From Desulfobulbus sp. (GTDB taxonomy: Bacteria > Desulfobacterota > Desulfobulbia > Desulfobulbales > Desulfobulbaceae), in contig DRKI01000077.1 of the NCBI GenBank assembly GCA_011051875.1, positions 1 through 52,598 on the forward strand: a stretch of 52,598 nt of DNA, written 5' to 3'. The notes under the pieces were generated by a model. The model saw only the letters and a program-made list of their open reading frames with translations, had not been told where the DNA came from and did no database searches. Numbering within the stretch: the first letter of the stretch is position 1; each line of letters opens with the position of its first letter. Shown here in pieces: positions 1 through 8,801 of the stretch. The position numbers and the translations under genes were made by a program.

Positions 1-2
1 AG

Positions 3-1475
3 GCGGAACTCGCCATCCAGACCGAACGCTACAAGGAGGCCGGCACCCTGCTCCGGCGGGACGATATCGCCTATACCGGCCGGGCAGAGTTCCTCCGCCT
101 CCTGCGCCAGGCAGACAGCGCCTACGGCCAGGGCAGGATGATCCGGGCCCTGGTCGCCTACATGCAGCTGGACAGGCGATCGGACATCATATCTTCCCAT
201 CCCCGATCGCTGGCCAACTTCAGCGACACGCTCTACACCCACCAGCGGTATGGTGATGCCGCTGACCGGTACCAGCGTCTCTCGGACCTGCTCGCCGACC
301 GGCCCGGCCGCGACCTGGTCCTGTTCAGGCTGGCCATGAGCCGCCTCAAGAACGGGACGCCCCAGCGCCCGGTCATCACCCTTCTCCTGCAGATCCAGAA
401 CGCCTACCCGGGCACCGAGGGTGCCTTTCGTGCAACCATGAAACAGACGGACCTGCAGTATCTTGCCGGCAACCTGGCTAGCCGGGAGGCGATCCGGGAA
501 TATGAACAGATCGCGGAAAAGGCCAACCGGATCGAGCTGCGGGAAGAGGCCTCGGTGAAGGAGGCGGTCGTCTACGCCCTGGCAGGCGACAACCAGCACG
601 CTGTCACGCTTGCCATGCAGATCCTGCGCGACTTCCAAAGCGGGCGGCTGCGGGTAACCACCCAGGCCCTGATCATCGAACGGTTGCCCCTGGTCCTGAA
701 ACAACTGATCAGGGACGGCCAGTACGTCAGGGCGCTGGTCCTGGCCAAACAGAACCGGGGCTACTTTATCCGCGGCTGGCTCAAAACCGATCTGCTCTAC
801 GATCTCGCCAGGGCCTACACCAGGCTCGGGGTCTACGACCGGGCCGTCCGCACCTATCAGTACATCTTCGACGTCAGCGACGGCGCCCGGCGGGAAAAGG
901 TCTACCTGCCGCTTCTTGCCGCGCTCTTTGAGGACGGCAGGTATGAACTGGTGGAAGACTATGCCGACCGCTTCTTTTTCCGCTATCCCCGCAGCCCGGA
1001 TCTGCCGCGCGTCTTCCTGTACCGGATCAGGGCGCTCCGCCGCTCGGGACACCTTGACATGGCCGCCCGTCTTCTCGACAGGAAGGACCGCCCTGCATCG
1101 GACGAGATCGACCTGGCCGCCGCCTCGATCTATGCCGATCTCGGCCGCTGGCAGGATGTGATCCGTATCCTGTCCCGACCCGGCATGGCGGCGGTGACAG
1201 CGGGCGGCCGGCACGGCTATGAACTGGCCGAGGCCTACTTCCAGACCGGCCGCTATGACCTGGCAAGACCCATCTATGAACGTCTGCAGCAGGAAGACGA
1301 CTTCCGCGACCTGGCCATGTTCCGGCTGGCGCGCATCGACCTGGAGCAGGGCCGAAAGAGGCAGGCCCTAAACGAGTTCCGGCAACTGGCCGAAAAAGGT
1401 AAAGATCCTCTGTGGATCAAACTGGCAAAAGAGGAGATCAGGATCCTGGAGCTGGAACCGGAAGTCCGGAAGTGA
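3..1475 (+). CDS. TPR-repeat protein, 5'-truncated by window edge
   Basis: The frame is open from base 3 with no stop, so the gene starts outside the window; the first visible ATG (138) is internal. The visible part, about 490 residues, is alpha-helical with repeated TPR-like helix pairs (A-x-x-Y and G-x-Y-x-x-A patterns, for example around 820-860 and 1220-1270), indicating a tetratricopeptide scaffold. It ends 68 bp before flgB on the same strand and probably heads or is read into the flagellar operon. TPR proteins upstream of flagellar operons may aid assembly or placement, but nothing here fixes a function. N-terminal signal or membrane segments cannot be judged. Confidence 0.75.
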   Translation, partial: AELAIQTERYKEAGTLLRRDDIAYTGRAEFLRLLRQADSAYGQGRMIRALVAYMQLDRRSDIISSHPRSLANFSDTLYTHQRYGDAADRYQRLSDLLADRPGRDLVLFRLAMSRLKNGTPQRPVITLLLQIQNAYPGTEGAFRATMKQTDLQYLAGNLASREAIREYEQIAEKANRIELREEASVKEAVVYALAGDNQHAVTLAMQILRDFQSGRLRVTTQALIIERLPLVLKQLIRDGQYVRALVLAKQNRGYFIRGWLKTDLLYDLARAYTRLGVYDRAVRTYQYIFDVSDGARREKVYLPLLAALFEDGRYELVEDYADRFFFRYPRSPDLPRVFLYRIRALRRSGHLDMAARLLDRKDRPASDEIDLAAASIYADLGRWQDVIRILSRPGMAAVTAGGRHGYELAEAYFQTGRYDLARPIYERLQQEDDFRDLAMFRLARIDLEQGRKRQALNEFRQLAEKGKDPLWIKLAKEEIRILELEPEVRK

Positions 1476-1543
1476 AGTGAACAACGACTGCTCCGGCCCC
1501 CGGCTGCCGGTCTCCGCCCAATCATCAGCCAAGGAGAGACGCC

Positions 1544-1957
1544 ATGCCCTTTATCCAGCAATTTGACCCGACCCTGCGCATGCTGCAGAAGGTCCTTGAC
1601 CTGCGATCGGAAAACCAGCAGGTCATCAGCTCCAATATCGCCAATGCCGACACCCCCGGCTATGCGCCGGCTACCATGGAATTCGAGCAGCAGCTCCACG
1701 ATGCCATGTTCGGCGGCAGCCTGAAACCAGTGGTGACCCGGGCCGGCCACATCCCGGTGACGCCCTCTGATGTGTCGCAGGTCCAGGGTACCATCACCCG
1801 CCAGCCGGATACCACGGGCATCGGCGATGAAAACGGGGTCAGCGTCGACAGGGAGATGATCCGGCTGGCTGAGAACGAGATCCTCTACGAGGCCGCCGTG
1901 ACCATGCTCAACAAAAAACTTGCCGCCCTGAAATACGTTGCCGGCGATGGCAGGTAA
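1544..1957 (+). CDS. flgB: flagellar basal-body rod protein FlgB
   Basis: FlgB is a proximal rod subunit exported by the flagellar type III system. The 137-residue protein has the rod/hook signature near its N-terminus (SSNIANADTPGYAP, about residues 27-40) and a C-terminal heptad helix (EILYEAAVTMLNKKL) that packs in the rod core. The start has a good Shine-Dalgarno (AAGGAGAG) 6-8 bases upstream. It is followed by flgC and fliE, the classic proximal rod trio, and preceded by a TPR gene. Confidence 0.96.
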   Translation: MPFIQQFDPTLRMLQKVLDLRSENQQVISSNIANADTPGYAPATMEFEQQLHDAMFGGSLKPVVTRAGHIPVTPSDVSQVQGTITRQPDTTGIGDENGVSVDREMIRLAENEILYEAAVTMLNKKLAALKYVAGDGR

Positions 1958-2008
1958 CTTGCATAACCTTCTGTGCATCCGTGCCAGATCCAAGACAGAG
2001 GAGACACC

Positions 2009-2440
2009 ATGGACCTGTTCACCACGTTTGAAATCGCGTCCTCGGCCCTGAAGGCCCAGCGTATCCGGCTCAACACCATCAGCTCCAACATCGCCAATGC
2101 CGAGACCACGTCCACGCCCGAAGGCGGCCCCTACCGGAAGAAATCGGTCTACTTCGAGTCTACCAGCATCCCTTTCAGGGAACATTTGAGCACGAGCATG
2201 AAGGATGCCGCGCACGGGGTCAGGGTGGCGCGTATCATCGAGGACCGGGACCCGGGCCGCAAGGTCTACGACCCCACCCACCCGGATGCCGACCCGGAAG
2301 GGTACGTGGAGATGCCCAATATAAGCGTACTCAAGGAGATGGTGGACATGATGTCCGCCACCCGCTCCTACGAGGCCAACACCACGACCATCAAGTCGGC
2401 CAAGCGCATGGCGCTCAAGGCCCTTGAAATAGGGAGGTAG
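2009..2440 (+). CDS. flgC: flagellar basal-body rod protein FlgC
   Basis: FlgC is a proximal rod subunit. I chose ATG 2009 because AGAGGAG lies just upstream; an in-frame ATG at 1973 would add 12 residues that do not resemble FlgC. The 143-residue product starts MDLFTTFEIASSALKAQRIR, has the SSNIANAETT rod motif, a central P-x-G-Y-V-E-M-P-N block, and the conserved C-terminal helix with M-x-x-A-T-R-S-Y-E-A-N. It is four bases from fliE, consistent with translational coupling. Confidence 0.96.
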   Translation: MDLFTTFEIASSALKAQRIRLNTISSNIANAETTSTPEGGPYRKKSVYFESTSIPFREHLSTSMKDAAHGVRVARIIEDRDPGRKVYDPTHPDADPEGYVEMPNISVLKEMVDMMSATRSYEANTTTIKSAKRMALKALEIGR

Positions 2441-2444
2441 ATAG

Positions 2445-2738
2445 ATGCAGTCCATCCAGGGTCTCTCCGCTTTCGGCCTGAAGCAACCTGATGCCACCTC
2501 TCCGGTGGAGCGGGTGGAGCAGAGTTTTGCCAAAATAATGACAGACATGGTCTCCCAGGTCAATGACCGGCAGCAGGCCGCTGACCGGGCCGTGCAGGAG
2601 GTCCAGGCAGGCGGGGCAAAGAACCTGCACGAAGCCATGATCGCCCTGGAAGAGGCGGATATCTCCCTGCGTTTCCTGGTTCAGGTCCGCAACAAGGCCA
2701 TGGAGGCCTACCAGGAGATCATGCGACTCCAGGTCTAG
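2445..2738 (+). CDS. fliE: flagellar hook-basal body complex protein FliE
   Basis: FliE joins the MS ring to the rod. The 97-residue product is the normal family length and ends with the conserved helix S-L-R-F-L-V-Q-V-R-N-K-A-M-E-A-Y-Q-E-I-M-R. The N-terminal third is variable as usual. It follows flgC by four bases and precedes fliF after a 102-bp gap in which I see no convincing promoter. Confidence 0.95.
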   Translation: MQSIQGLSAFGLKQPDATSPVERVEQSFAKIMTDMVSQVNDRQQAADRAVQEVQAGGAKNLHEAMIALEEADISLRFLVQVRNKAMEAYQEIMRLQV

Positions 2739-2840
2739 CCCTGACCTGCACCCGCTGTTCCCCGCTTCCACCTGAACCGGCCGTTTGCCGGGACCGGAGC
2801 GGCCCACCTGAAACAATCACGGACTGATTCGGCAAGCGCC

Positions 2841-4448
2841 ATGGCAGAAGAACATACCGCAACTCCCCAGGAGACCAGGCCGGAGAACGGCTGGCAGGTC
2901 CTGGTCAACCAGATCCGGCAGTGGCCCCTGTCGCGCAAGATCGCTCTCGGGGCCGTGACGGCCGTCTCCATCGCCCTGTTCGCCTTCATCATCATCCAGG
3001 CCCGGACCGCTGATTACCAGCTTCTCTATGGCAATCTCAACGAATCCGACGCAGCGTCGATCGTCGACTGGCTCAAGAGCAAGAACATCCCCTACCAGAT
3101 AAAGGACAACGGCCGTTCCATCCTGGTCCCGGCCGCAAACCTCCACGAGACCAGGCTCAGCCTGGCCTCTGCCGGCCTGCCCCAGGGCAGCGGAGTGGGC
3201 TACGAAATCTTCGACAAACAGTCCTTTGCCCTCACCGACTTTGTCCAGAAAGTCAACTACACCCGCGCCCTGCAGGGCGAGCTGGCCCGGACCATTGCCT
3301 CGCTCGGCCCGGTGGAGTCGGCCCGGGTCCACCTGGCCCTGCCGGAAAAGCGATTGTTCAAAAACCAGCAGAAACCTCCCACCGCATCTGTTATTATCAA
3401 ACTGAAGGCCGGTCACCGCCTCAGCGAATCCCAGGTCCAGGGTATCGTGCACCTGGTATCAAGTTCCGTGGAAGGTCTGAGCCCGGAGCACGTCACCGTG
3501 ATCAACCAGAACGGCAACGTGCTCACCCGCTCCACCGAGGGCGGCCTGGCCGGGAACCTGTCACCGGACATGCTGGACTACCAGCTCCAGGTGGAACGGC
3601 ACCTGGAAGAACGGGCCCAGGCCCTGCTGGACAAGGCCCTGGGCAACAGACAATCCATGGTCCGGGTCACGGCCCAGCTCGACTTTGCCCGGTTCGAGAA
3701 GACAGAGGAGACGTATGACCCCGAGGAGCCGGTGATCCGCAGTGAACAGGTGACCGAGGAAAAGACAGGTTCCGAGATCGTGGGCGGCATTCCCGGCGTT
3801 CAGTCGAACCTGCAGGGAAACACCGGCCAGGCCGCCGGCTCCACCCCGCCCTCCAGCCGCAGCCAGCGGACCACCAACTACGAGATCAGCAAGGTGGTCT
3901 CCAGGACGGTGAACCCGGTGGGGACCATCAGGAAAATATCCGTGGCCGTCCTGGTGGCGGACAAGATCATCCCGGCCACGGACAAGGAGCCGGAAAAGAC
4001 GGTCCCCCGCAGCGAGGAGGAACTCAACTCGCTGAAAAACATGATAAGCTCGGCCCTGGGTATCGACAAGACCCGCGGCGACAAGATTGAAGTCACCTCC
4101 ATGCCCTTTACGGAAACAGGGCAGGAAAAAGAGGCTGAAGGCGTCTCAGGCACCACCGTGTACGAATATATGCCGCTCATACGCTACGGCCTGCTCCTGG
4201 TCGCCGGGCTCCTGGTCTACCTCCTCATGATCAGGCCCCTGATCAAGACCCTGCGCGAGGATGTGACCCAGCATTTCAAGACCGTGCAGGAGCTCGAGGC
4301 TGAACAGCAGCGGACGAAAGAGGCCCGCCGGGAACAGGAACAGCGGGCCCTGGCACAGGATCCCCTGCTCAGGATCCGCAAGGATATCGAAGAAAACCCG
4401 GTTTTTGCCGCCCACGTGCTGAAGAACTGGATCCACGAGAAAGGCTGA
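2841..4448 (+). CDS. fliF: flagellar MS-ring protein FliF
   Basis: FliF forms the MS ring in the inner membrane, the platform for the C ring and export gate. The 535-residue protein has an N-terminal membrane helix at about residues 34-54, a large periplasmic ring-building region with the Y-x-x-L-Y-x-N-L motif near 57-64, and a second membrane helix near 448-470. Its C-terminal cytoplasmic tail ends N-P-V-F-A-A-H-V-L-K-N-W-I, the FliG-binding segment. It starts the fliFGHI block and ends 10 bases before fliG. Confidence 0.97.
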   Translation: MAEEHTATPQETRPENGWQVLVNQIRQWPLSRKIALGAVTAVSIALFAFIIIQARTADYQLLYGNLNESDAASIVDWLKSKNIPYQIKDNGRSILVPAANLHETRLSLASAGLPQGSGVGYEIFDKQSFALTDFVQKVNYTRALQGELARTIASLGPVESARVHLALPEKRLFKNQQKPPTASVIIKLKAGHRLSESQVQGIVHLVSSSVEGLSPEHVTVINQNGNVLTRSTEGGLAGNLSPDMLDYQLQVERHLEERAQALLDKALGNRQSMVRVTAQLDFARFEKTEETYDPEEPVIRSEQVTEEKTGSEIVGGIPGVQSNLQGNTGQAAGSTPPSSRSQRTTNYEISKVVSRTVNPVGTIRKISVAVLVADKIIPATDKEPEKTVPRSEEELNSLKNMISSALGIDKTRGDKIEVTSMPFTETGQEKEAEGVSGTTVYEYMPLIRYGLLLVAGLLVYLLMIRPLIKTLREDVTQHFKTVQELEAEQQRTKEARREQEQRALAQDPLLRIRKDIEENPVFAAHVLKNWIHEKG

Positions 4449-4458
4449 CGGAAACGCC

Positions 4459-5469
4459 ATGGTGTCGATCGACAAGTTGACAGGGACCACCAGGGCCGCC
4501 ATCCTGCTCATGTGCCTGGGCGAGGAGCTGGCGGCCAGGGTCATGCGTGAACTCTCCGACGAGGAGATCTTCAAGGTGACCCGGGCCATGGCCGAGATCG
4601 AGCACATCCCCGAGGACGTGCGCAAACGCGTGCTGGAGGATTTCGAGCTGGACACCGAGTCCCAGGCCGGCATGGTCATCAAGGGCCAGGAGTTCGCCAA
4701 GAAGACCATCGCCGGTACAGGCAGCGAGGAGCGGGTCAAGAGCCTGATGCGCCAGTTCATCACCGGCACCGAGTCCAGGCCCCTGGAGACCATTGCCAAG
4801 ATGCAGCCGGTCATGGTGGCCGGCCTGCTGGAGCGCGAGCATCCCCAGACCGTGGCCCTCATCCTCTCCACCCAGACCGCGGCCCATGCCAGTGCCATCA
4901 TTACCCACCTGCCCGAGGACAAGCAGGCGGACATCGTCTACCGCATCGCCACCATCGACAAGGTCTCGCCCGGGGTCATCGACCGGATCGAAGATGCCCT
5001 GAACCGGGAGATCGGGGTGGTGGTCGGCGACCAGGACCAGCGGCAGGTGGGGGGTATTCCCAAGGTGGTGGAGATCCTGGACAACATGGAAAACAACCTG
5101 GATGCGGACATCCTGGACAGCCTGGAAGAGGTGGACCCGGACATGGTGGAAGACATCCGCAAGCAGATGTTCACCTTCGAGGACCTGGTCAACCTGGACG
5201 GCCGCTCCCTGCAGATGATCCTGCGCGAGGTCAACAACGACTCCCTGACCATGGCCCTGAAGACCGCGTCCGACGAACTGAAGGAGAAGATCTTCGCCAA
5301 CATGTCGGCCCGGGCCGCGGACATGATCCGTGACGACCTGGAGGCCCTGGGGCCGGTCCGTCTCTCCGAGGTCGAGGCCATGCAGCAGACCATTGTCAAG
5401 ATCGCCATGAAACTCGAGGAGGAAGGCAAGCTGGTTCTCGGCAAGGGAGGCGGCGATGAGTTCGTCTAA
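4459..5469 (+). CDS. fliG: flagellar motor switch protein FliG
   Basis: FliG is the rotor protein that binds FliF and FliM and receives torque from MotA. The 336-residue length is typical. The middle domain carries EHPQ at residues 127-130. The C-terminal domain has the charged torque helix (SARAADMIRDDLEALGPVR) followed by S-x-V-E-x-A-Q-Q. The last 14 bases overlap the start of fliH. Confidence 0.97.
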   Translation: MVSIDKLTGTTRAAILLMCLGEELAARVMRELSDEEIFKVTRAMAEIEHIPEDVRKRVLEDFELDTESQAGMVIKGQEFAKKTIAGTGSEERVKSLMRQFITGTESRPLETIAKMQPVMVAGLLEREHPQTVALILSTQTAAHASAIITHLPEDKQADIVYRIATIDKVSPGVIDRIEDALNREIGVVVGDQDQRQVGGIPKVVEILDNMENNLDADILDSLEEVDPDMVEDIRKQMFTFEDLVNLDGRSLQMILREVNNDSLTMALKTASDELKEKIFANMSARAADMIRDDLEALGPVRLSEVEAMQQTIVKIAMKLEEEGKLVLGKGGGDEFV

Positions 5470-6271
5470 GGTTTTCAAGGACGACCCATCCTTTACCCCC
5501 ATCACCCTCATCCAGGAGGAAATCCAGGCCAACGGCGGGCAGCGGGAGGTCCCGGAATGCGATGACGCTCTCCGGCCGCCGGCTGAAGCCGTCGGGGAGG
5601 CCGAGGTTGCGGAGATACCGCCTGCCCCGGAACCGGAACCGGTCGAGGCCCCTGAACCGGTGGAGGTCGATATCGAGGCCATCCGGCAGGAGGCCTATGA
5701 CCAGGGCGTCCGCGACGCCCGGGAGAAGATCCGGGACGAGGTGCGGCAGGTCCTCTCCTCCTTCCGCCAGGCCTGCCAGGACCTGGTCCGCCTGCACAGC
5801 TCGATCCTGGAACAGAGCCGGGGTGACATGATCAACCTGGTCATCGCCCTGAGCCGGAAGATCATCGGCCTGGAACTGCGCACGGGCCGCGATACCATCG
5901 CCGCCACCCTGCAGGCGGCCGTGGACCACGCCATTGCCAGTGACGAGTATGTCATCATCCTCCATCCCGACGACCTGGCCCAGGCCCGGGAGATGGAACC
6001 CGCCCTGGTCGAATCGGTGCGCGGGCTCAAGCACATCGTATTTCGCACCTCCAGCGAGATCACCCGGGGCGGCTGCCGCCTGGAATCCAACACCTGCGCC
6101 GTTGACGCCACCATCGAGGCGCAACTGGAGACAGCGCGCGAATTCCTCGAGCAGGAGGTCTCCAACCTGGAGGGGCTGCTGCCCGGGCCGGATGATGATA
6201 CCCCTTCCCCTGCGGCCCAGGAGTCCGGCCAGCCGGCCGGGGACGGGAGCGCCACCGATGAGGCCCCCTGA
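5456..6271 (+). CDS. fliH: flagellar export ATPase regulator FliH
   Basis: FliH holds and regulates the ATPase FliI and docks it to FliN. The 271-residue protein has an acidic, proline-rich N-terminal region (about 1-85) and a coiled region near 80-125 with the A-Y-D-Q-G start often seen in FliH. The C-terminal domain resembles the peripheral stalk E subunit (L-x-L-E-L-R, V-I-I-L-H-P-D-D-L, G-G-C-R-L-E-S). A short acidic tail follows. It overlaps fliG by 14 bases and fliI by one base (TGATG), so translation is coupled. Confidence 0.94.
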   Translation: MSSSKVFKDDPSFTPITLIQEEIQANGGQREVPECDDALRPPAEAVGEAEVAEIPPAPEPEPVEAPEPVEVDIEAIRQEAYDQGVRDAREKIRDEVRQVLSSFRQACQDLVRLHSSILEQSRGDMINLVIALSRKIIGLELRTGRDTIAATLQAAVDHAIASDEYVIILHPDDLAQAREMEPALVESVRGLKHIVFRTSSEITRGGCRLESNTCAVDATIEAQLETAREFLEQEVSNLEGLLPGPDDDTPSPAAQESGQPAGDGSATDEAP

Positions 6272-7644
6272 TGAAGGCCCTGCCCGAGGCCGTCACCAAC
6301 CTGTCCCTGATCCGCGTCTACGGCAAGGTACGCCGCATCGTCGGCCTGGTGGTGGAGGGCCACTGTCCCCGTTCCTCCATCGGCTCCCTCTGCGAGATCA
6401 CCCCCCTGGAGGAGGGGCCGCCGGTGCCGGCCGAGATCGTCGGCTACAGCAATGACCAGGCCCTGCTCATGCCGCTCGGCGAGCTGCGCGGCCTGGGTCC
6501 GGGCAGCCTGATCCGGGTTCGCAAGGAGAGCGCCACCATCAAGGTGGGCGATCAGCTTCTCGGCAGGGTCATCGACGGCATGGAGGCCCCCCTGGATGAA
6601 GGACCGCCGCTCCACCTGCAGCAGGAGATGCCCCTCTACGGCCTGCCGCCCGGGCCCATGCAGCGGCGCCCCATCAGCGAGCCCATCGACCTTGGCATCC
6701 GGGCCATCAACGGCCTGCTCACCTGCGGGCTCGGACAGAGGATGGGGATCATGGCCGGCTCCGGGGTGGGAAAGAGCGTGCTGCTCGGCATGATGGCCAA
6801 GTATGCCACCGCCGATGTCAACGTGATCGCGCTCATCGGCGAACGGGGCCGCGAGGTGCGCGAGTTCATCGAACGGGACCTGGGACCGGAGGGGTTGCGC
6901 CGCTCGGTCATCGTGGTGGTGACCTCGGACCAGTCCCCCCTGCTGCGTATGCGCGGCGCGTTCGTCGCCACCGCCATCGCCGAATTCTTCAGCGGCCAGG
7001 GCAAGAACGTTCTCCTGATGATGGACTCGGTGACCCGCTTCGCCATGGCCATGCGCGAGATCGGCCTGGCCGTGGGCGAGCCGCCCACCACCAAGGGATA
7101 TACCCCCTCGGTCTTCGCCACCCTGCCCAAGCTCCTGGAACGGGCCGGCAGCTTCACGGGCAAGGGCTCGATCACCGGTCTCTACACGGTACTCGTGGAC
7201 GGTGACGACCTGACCGAACCGGTGGCCGACGCGGTCCGCTCCATCCTGGACGGCCATATCGTCCTCTCCCGCGATCTCGCGGCCAAGAACCACTATCCGG
7301 CCATTGACGTCATGATGTCCACCAGCAGGGTCATGCGTGACATCGTCCGCCCCAGGCACATCGAGCTGGCCGGCAAGATCCGCAACGTGATCGCCGTCTA
7401 CCGCGACTCCGAGGACCTGATCAACATCGGCGCCTATGCCGAGGGCAGCAATCCGAAGATCGACTATGCCATCTCCAGGATCGATGCCATCAACTCGTTT
7501 CTGCAGCAGGGATTTGATGAATCCTGTTCCCTGGACGATACCATCCGCCAGATGGGAAGCCTGGTCAGCGACCGCAAGGGCAGCGACCGCAGGCGGGCAC
7601 CGAGAAAGGGCAGAGACAGGCGCCGGCCGGACCGTGCCTCGTGA
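6271..7644 (+). CDS. fliI: flagellum-specific ATPase FliI
   Basis: FliI is the hexameric ATPase that energises substrate unfolding for flagellar export. The 457-residue protein has Walker A GSGVGKS at residues 163-169, Walker B VLLMMD at 247-252, and the catalytic G-E-R-G-R-E-V-R-E-F loop at 190-199. The final 20-odd residues form an unusual arginine-rich tail (R-R-R-A-P-R-K-G-R-D-R-R-R) not typical of FliI. A 153-bp gap separates it from fliJ, the first real break in this operon. Confidence 0.96.
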   Translation: MKALPEAVTNLSLIRVYGKVRRIVGLVVEGHCPRSSIGSLCEITPLEEGPPVPAEIVGYSNDQALLMPLGELRGLGPGSLIRVRKESATIKVGDQLLGRVIDGMEAPLDEGPPLHLQQEMPLYGLPPGPMQRRPISEPIDLGIRAINGLLTCGLGQRMGIMAGSGVGKSVLLGMMAKYATADVNVIALIGERGREVREFIERDLGPEGLRRSVIVVVTSDQSPLLRMRGAFVATAIAEFFSGQGKNVLLMMDSVTRFAMAMREIGLAVGEPPTTKGYTPSVFATLPKLLERAGSFTGKGSITGLYTVLVDGDDLTEPVADAVRSILDGHIVLSRDLAAKNHYPAIDVMMSTSRVMRDIVRPRHIELAGKIRNVIAVYRDSEDLINIGAYAEGSNPKIDYAISRIDAINSFLQQGFDESCSLDDTIRQMGSLVSDRKGSDRRRAPRKGRDRRRPDRAS

Positions 7645-7657
7645 GCAGCGCCGGACA

Positions 7658-7671
7658 CGCCTGATCAGGCG
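7658..7671. repeat. 14-bp perfect palindrome downstream of fliI
   Basis: CGCCTGATCAGGCG is a perfect palindrome 13 bases after the fliI stop and just upstream of the sigma-54-like site at 7683-7698. It could be a regulator site or a short hairpin; no T-tract follows, so it is a poor terminator. Confidence 0.4.
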
Positions 7672-7682
7672 CCACCCCCGGA

Positions 7683-7698
7683 CGGAACGTACGTTGCG
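7683..7698 (+). promoter_or_regulatory. candidate sigma-54 promoter upstream of fliJ
   Basis: CGGAACGTACGTTGCG keeps the obligatory GG and GC at -24/-12 spacing (GG, ten bases, GC) and the TTGC core, but lacks the preferred TGGCAC start. It lies in the only sizeable gap between fliI and fliJ, about 100 bases before the TTG start. Downstream, GTTGC-N6-GCAAC (7750-7765) and a doubled CGTGACC could be activator sites. The site also contains the palindrome AACGTACGTT, so chance similarity is possible. Confidence 0.4.
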
Positions 7699-7797
7699 AG
7701 GATGTGAAAACAGCGAGTTGTTCATTCCGTGACCGGTTGCAACAGAACAGTTGCCTCTCTGCAACCCGTGACCTGCCACACCCCCCGGGAGGAACCA

Positions 7798-8226
7798 TTG
7801 AAACCCTTTACCATGGACTCCGTTCTCACCTACCGGCAGCAACTCGAGGATGCGGCCCGGCAGGAACTCTTCAGGGCCCTCGAACAGAAGGCCGGGCTGC
7901 GCAGACAGCTCCGCCGGGTGGAGGATGAGCTGACCACGCTCTACCGCAACCTGGAACAGGAAAGAAAGGCCACCACCGCACAACGGCTGATCATGTATGA
8001 ACGGCGGATACATATCGTCCGGGAACGCCTGGCCAGGCTCGAGGAAGAGATGGACCGCCAGCAGGAACGGGTCAGACAGCGACGCCGACACCTGCTCAAG
8101 GCCAGCCAGGAACGTAAGGTCCTGGAAAAGCTGCGGGAACAGCAGAACAGAAACTATCGTAACCATCTCAACAGGAAAGAGGCGCAGATGCTTGACGAGA
8201 TCGCGGTCCTCTTCCATGAACGCTGA
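7798..8226 (+). CDS. fliJ: flagellar export protein FliJ
   Basis: FliJ is the coiled-coil stalk of the export ATPase, equivalent to the gamma subunit of F-ATPase. I start it at TTG 7798 because GGGAGG (7787-7792) sits five bases upstream and the product then begins M-K-P-F-x-M-D-S-V-L-x-Y-R, the family pattern. The ATG at 7813 is too far from the ribosome site. The 142-residue protein is almost entirely helical and charged with heptad spacing, ending H-E-R. It leads fliJ-motE-fliK-flgD. Confidence 0.88.
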   Translation: MKPFTMDSVLTYRQQLEDAARQELFRALEQKAGLRRQLRRVEDELTTLYRNLEQERKATTAQRLIMYERRIHIVRERLARLEEEMDRQQERVRQRRRHLLKASQERKVLEKLREQQNRNYRNHLNRKEAQMLDEIAVLFHER

Positions 8227-8259
8227 CAATTCGCCCGGACCACACCAGGAGCCGCCACC

Positions 8260-8793
8260 ATGTCCCGATCACTGCTCTGCCTTGCCGTGCTGATCGTTCT
8301 CCTCTTCCCTGCCATTATGTCCGGCGCCGGACAGGATACCCCGGCCGCTTCCGGAACGGTCGATACAACGAAGCCCGGTGAGCCGAAGTACAGTTCCGTG
8401 GAAGAGCGCCGCCTGCTCGTCGCCTTGCAGCAGGAACGGCAGAACCTGGTCCGGGAACGTGAAGCCCTGGACCGGAAGAAAAAGGAACTAAAGAGATTAC
8501 AGGCCGAGGTCGATAAGAAACTTGATCAACTGAAAAAGGAACGGCTGCGCCTGGAGGAGCTATTGGCGGAAAAGGACGCGGCGGAGCAAAAGAAAATTCG
8601 GGAACTCAGCAAGATGTATGAAAAAATGTCTCCGGAAAAGGCAGCCAGGATCTTCACCGATCTGGACCAGGAGCTGGCGATCTCGCTCCTGGCCAACATG
8701 AAGACCAAGGCGGCGGCCAGGATACTCAACAACATGGACAGGGAAGCGGCAGCCAGGCTGACCACCGCTTTCTCCTCCCTGGATGGCAAGTAG
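8260..8793 (+). CDS. motE: MotE-like periplasmic coiled-coil protein
   Basis: The 177-residue protein has an N-terminal signal or anchor helix (about 5-22) and a long coiled coil (about 50-125). Its C-terminal MgtE-N-like helical domain carries M-S-P-E-K-A-A-R-I-F and M-K-T-K-A-A-A-R-I-L-N-N-M. This architecture is that of MotE/FlbB-type proteins, reported to aid motor proteins in the periplasm. Position between fliJ and fliK is common for it. The exact role here is inferred; membrane-anchored versus secreted is not resolved. Confidence 0.78.
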   Translation: MSRSLLCLAVLIVLLFPAIMSGAGQDTPAASGTVDTTKPGEPKYSSVEERRLLVALQQERQNLVREREALDRKKKELKRLQAEVDKKLDQLKKERLRLEELLAEKDAAEQKKIRELSKMYEKMSPEKAARIFTDLDQELAISLLANMKTKAAARILNNMDREAAARLTTAFSSLDGK

Positions 8794-8801
8794 GTCGAAC
8801 C

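Noticed and set aside
5695-8229. 844-codon open frame on the - strand opposite fliH, fliI and fliJ
   Set aside because: Antisense shadow of known flagellar genes; no ribosome site and no domain.
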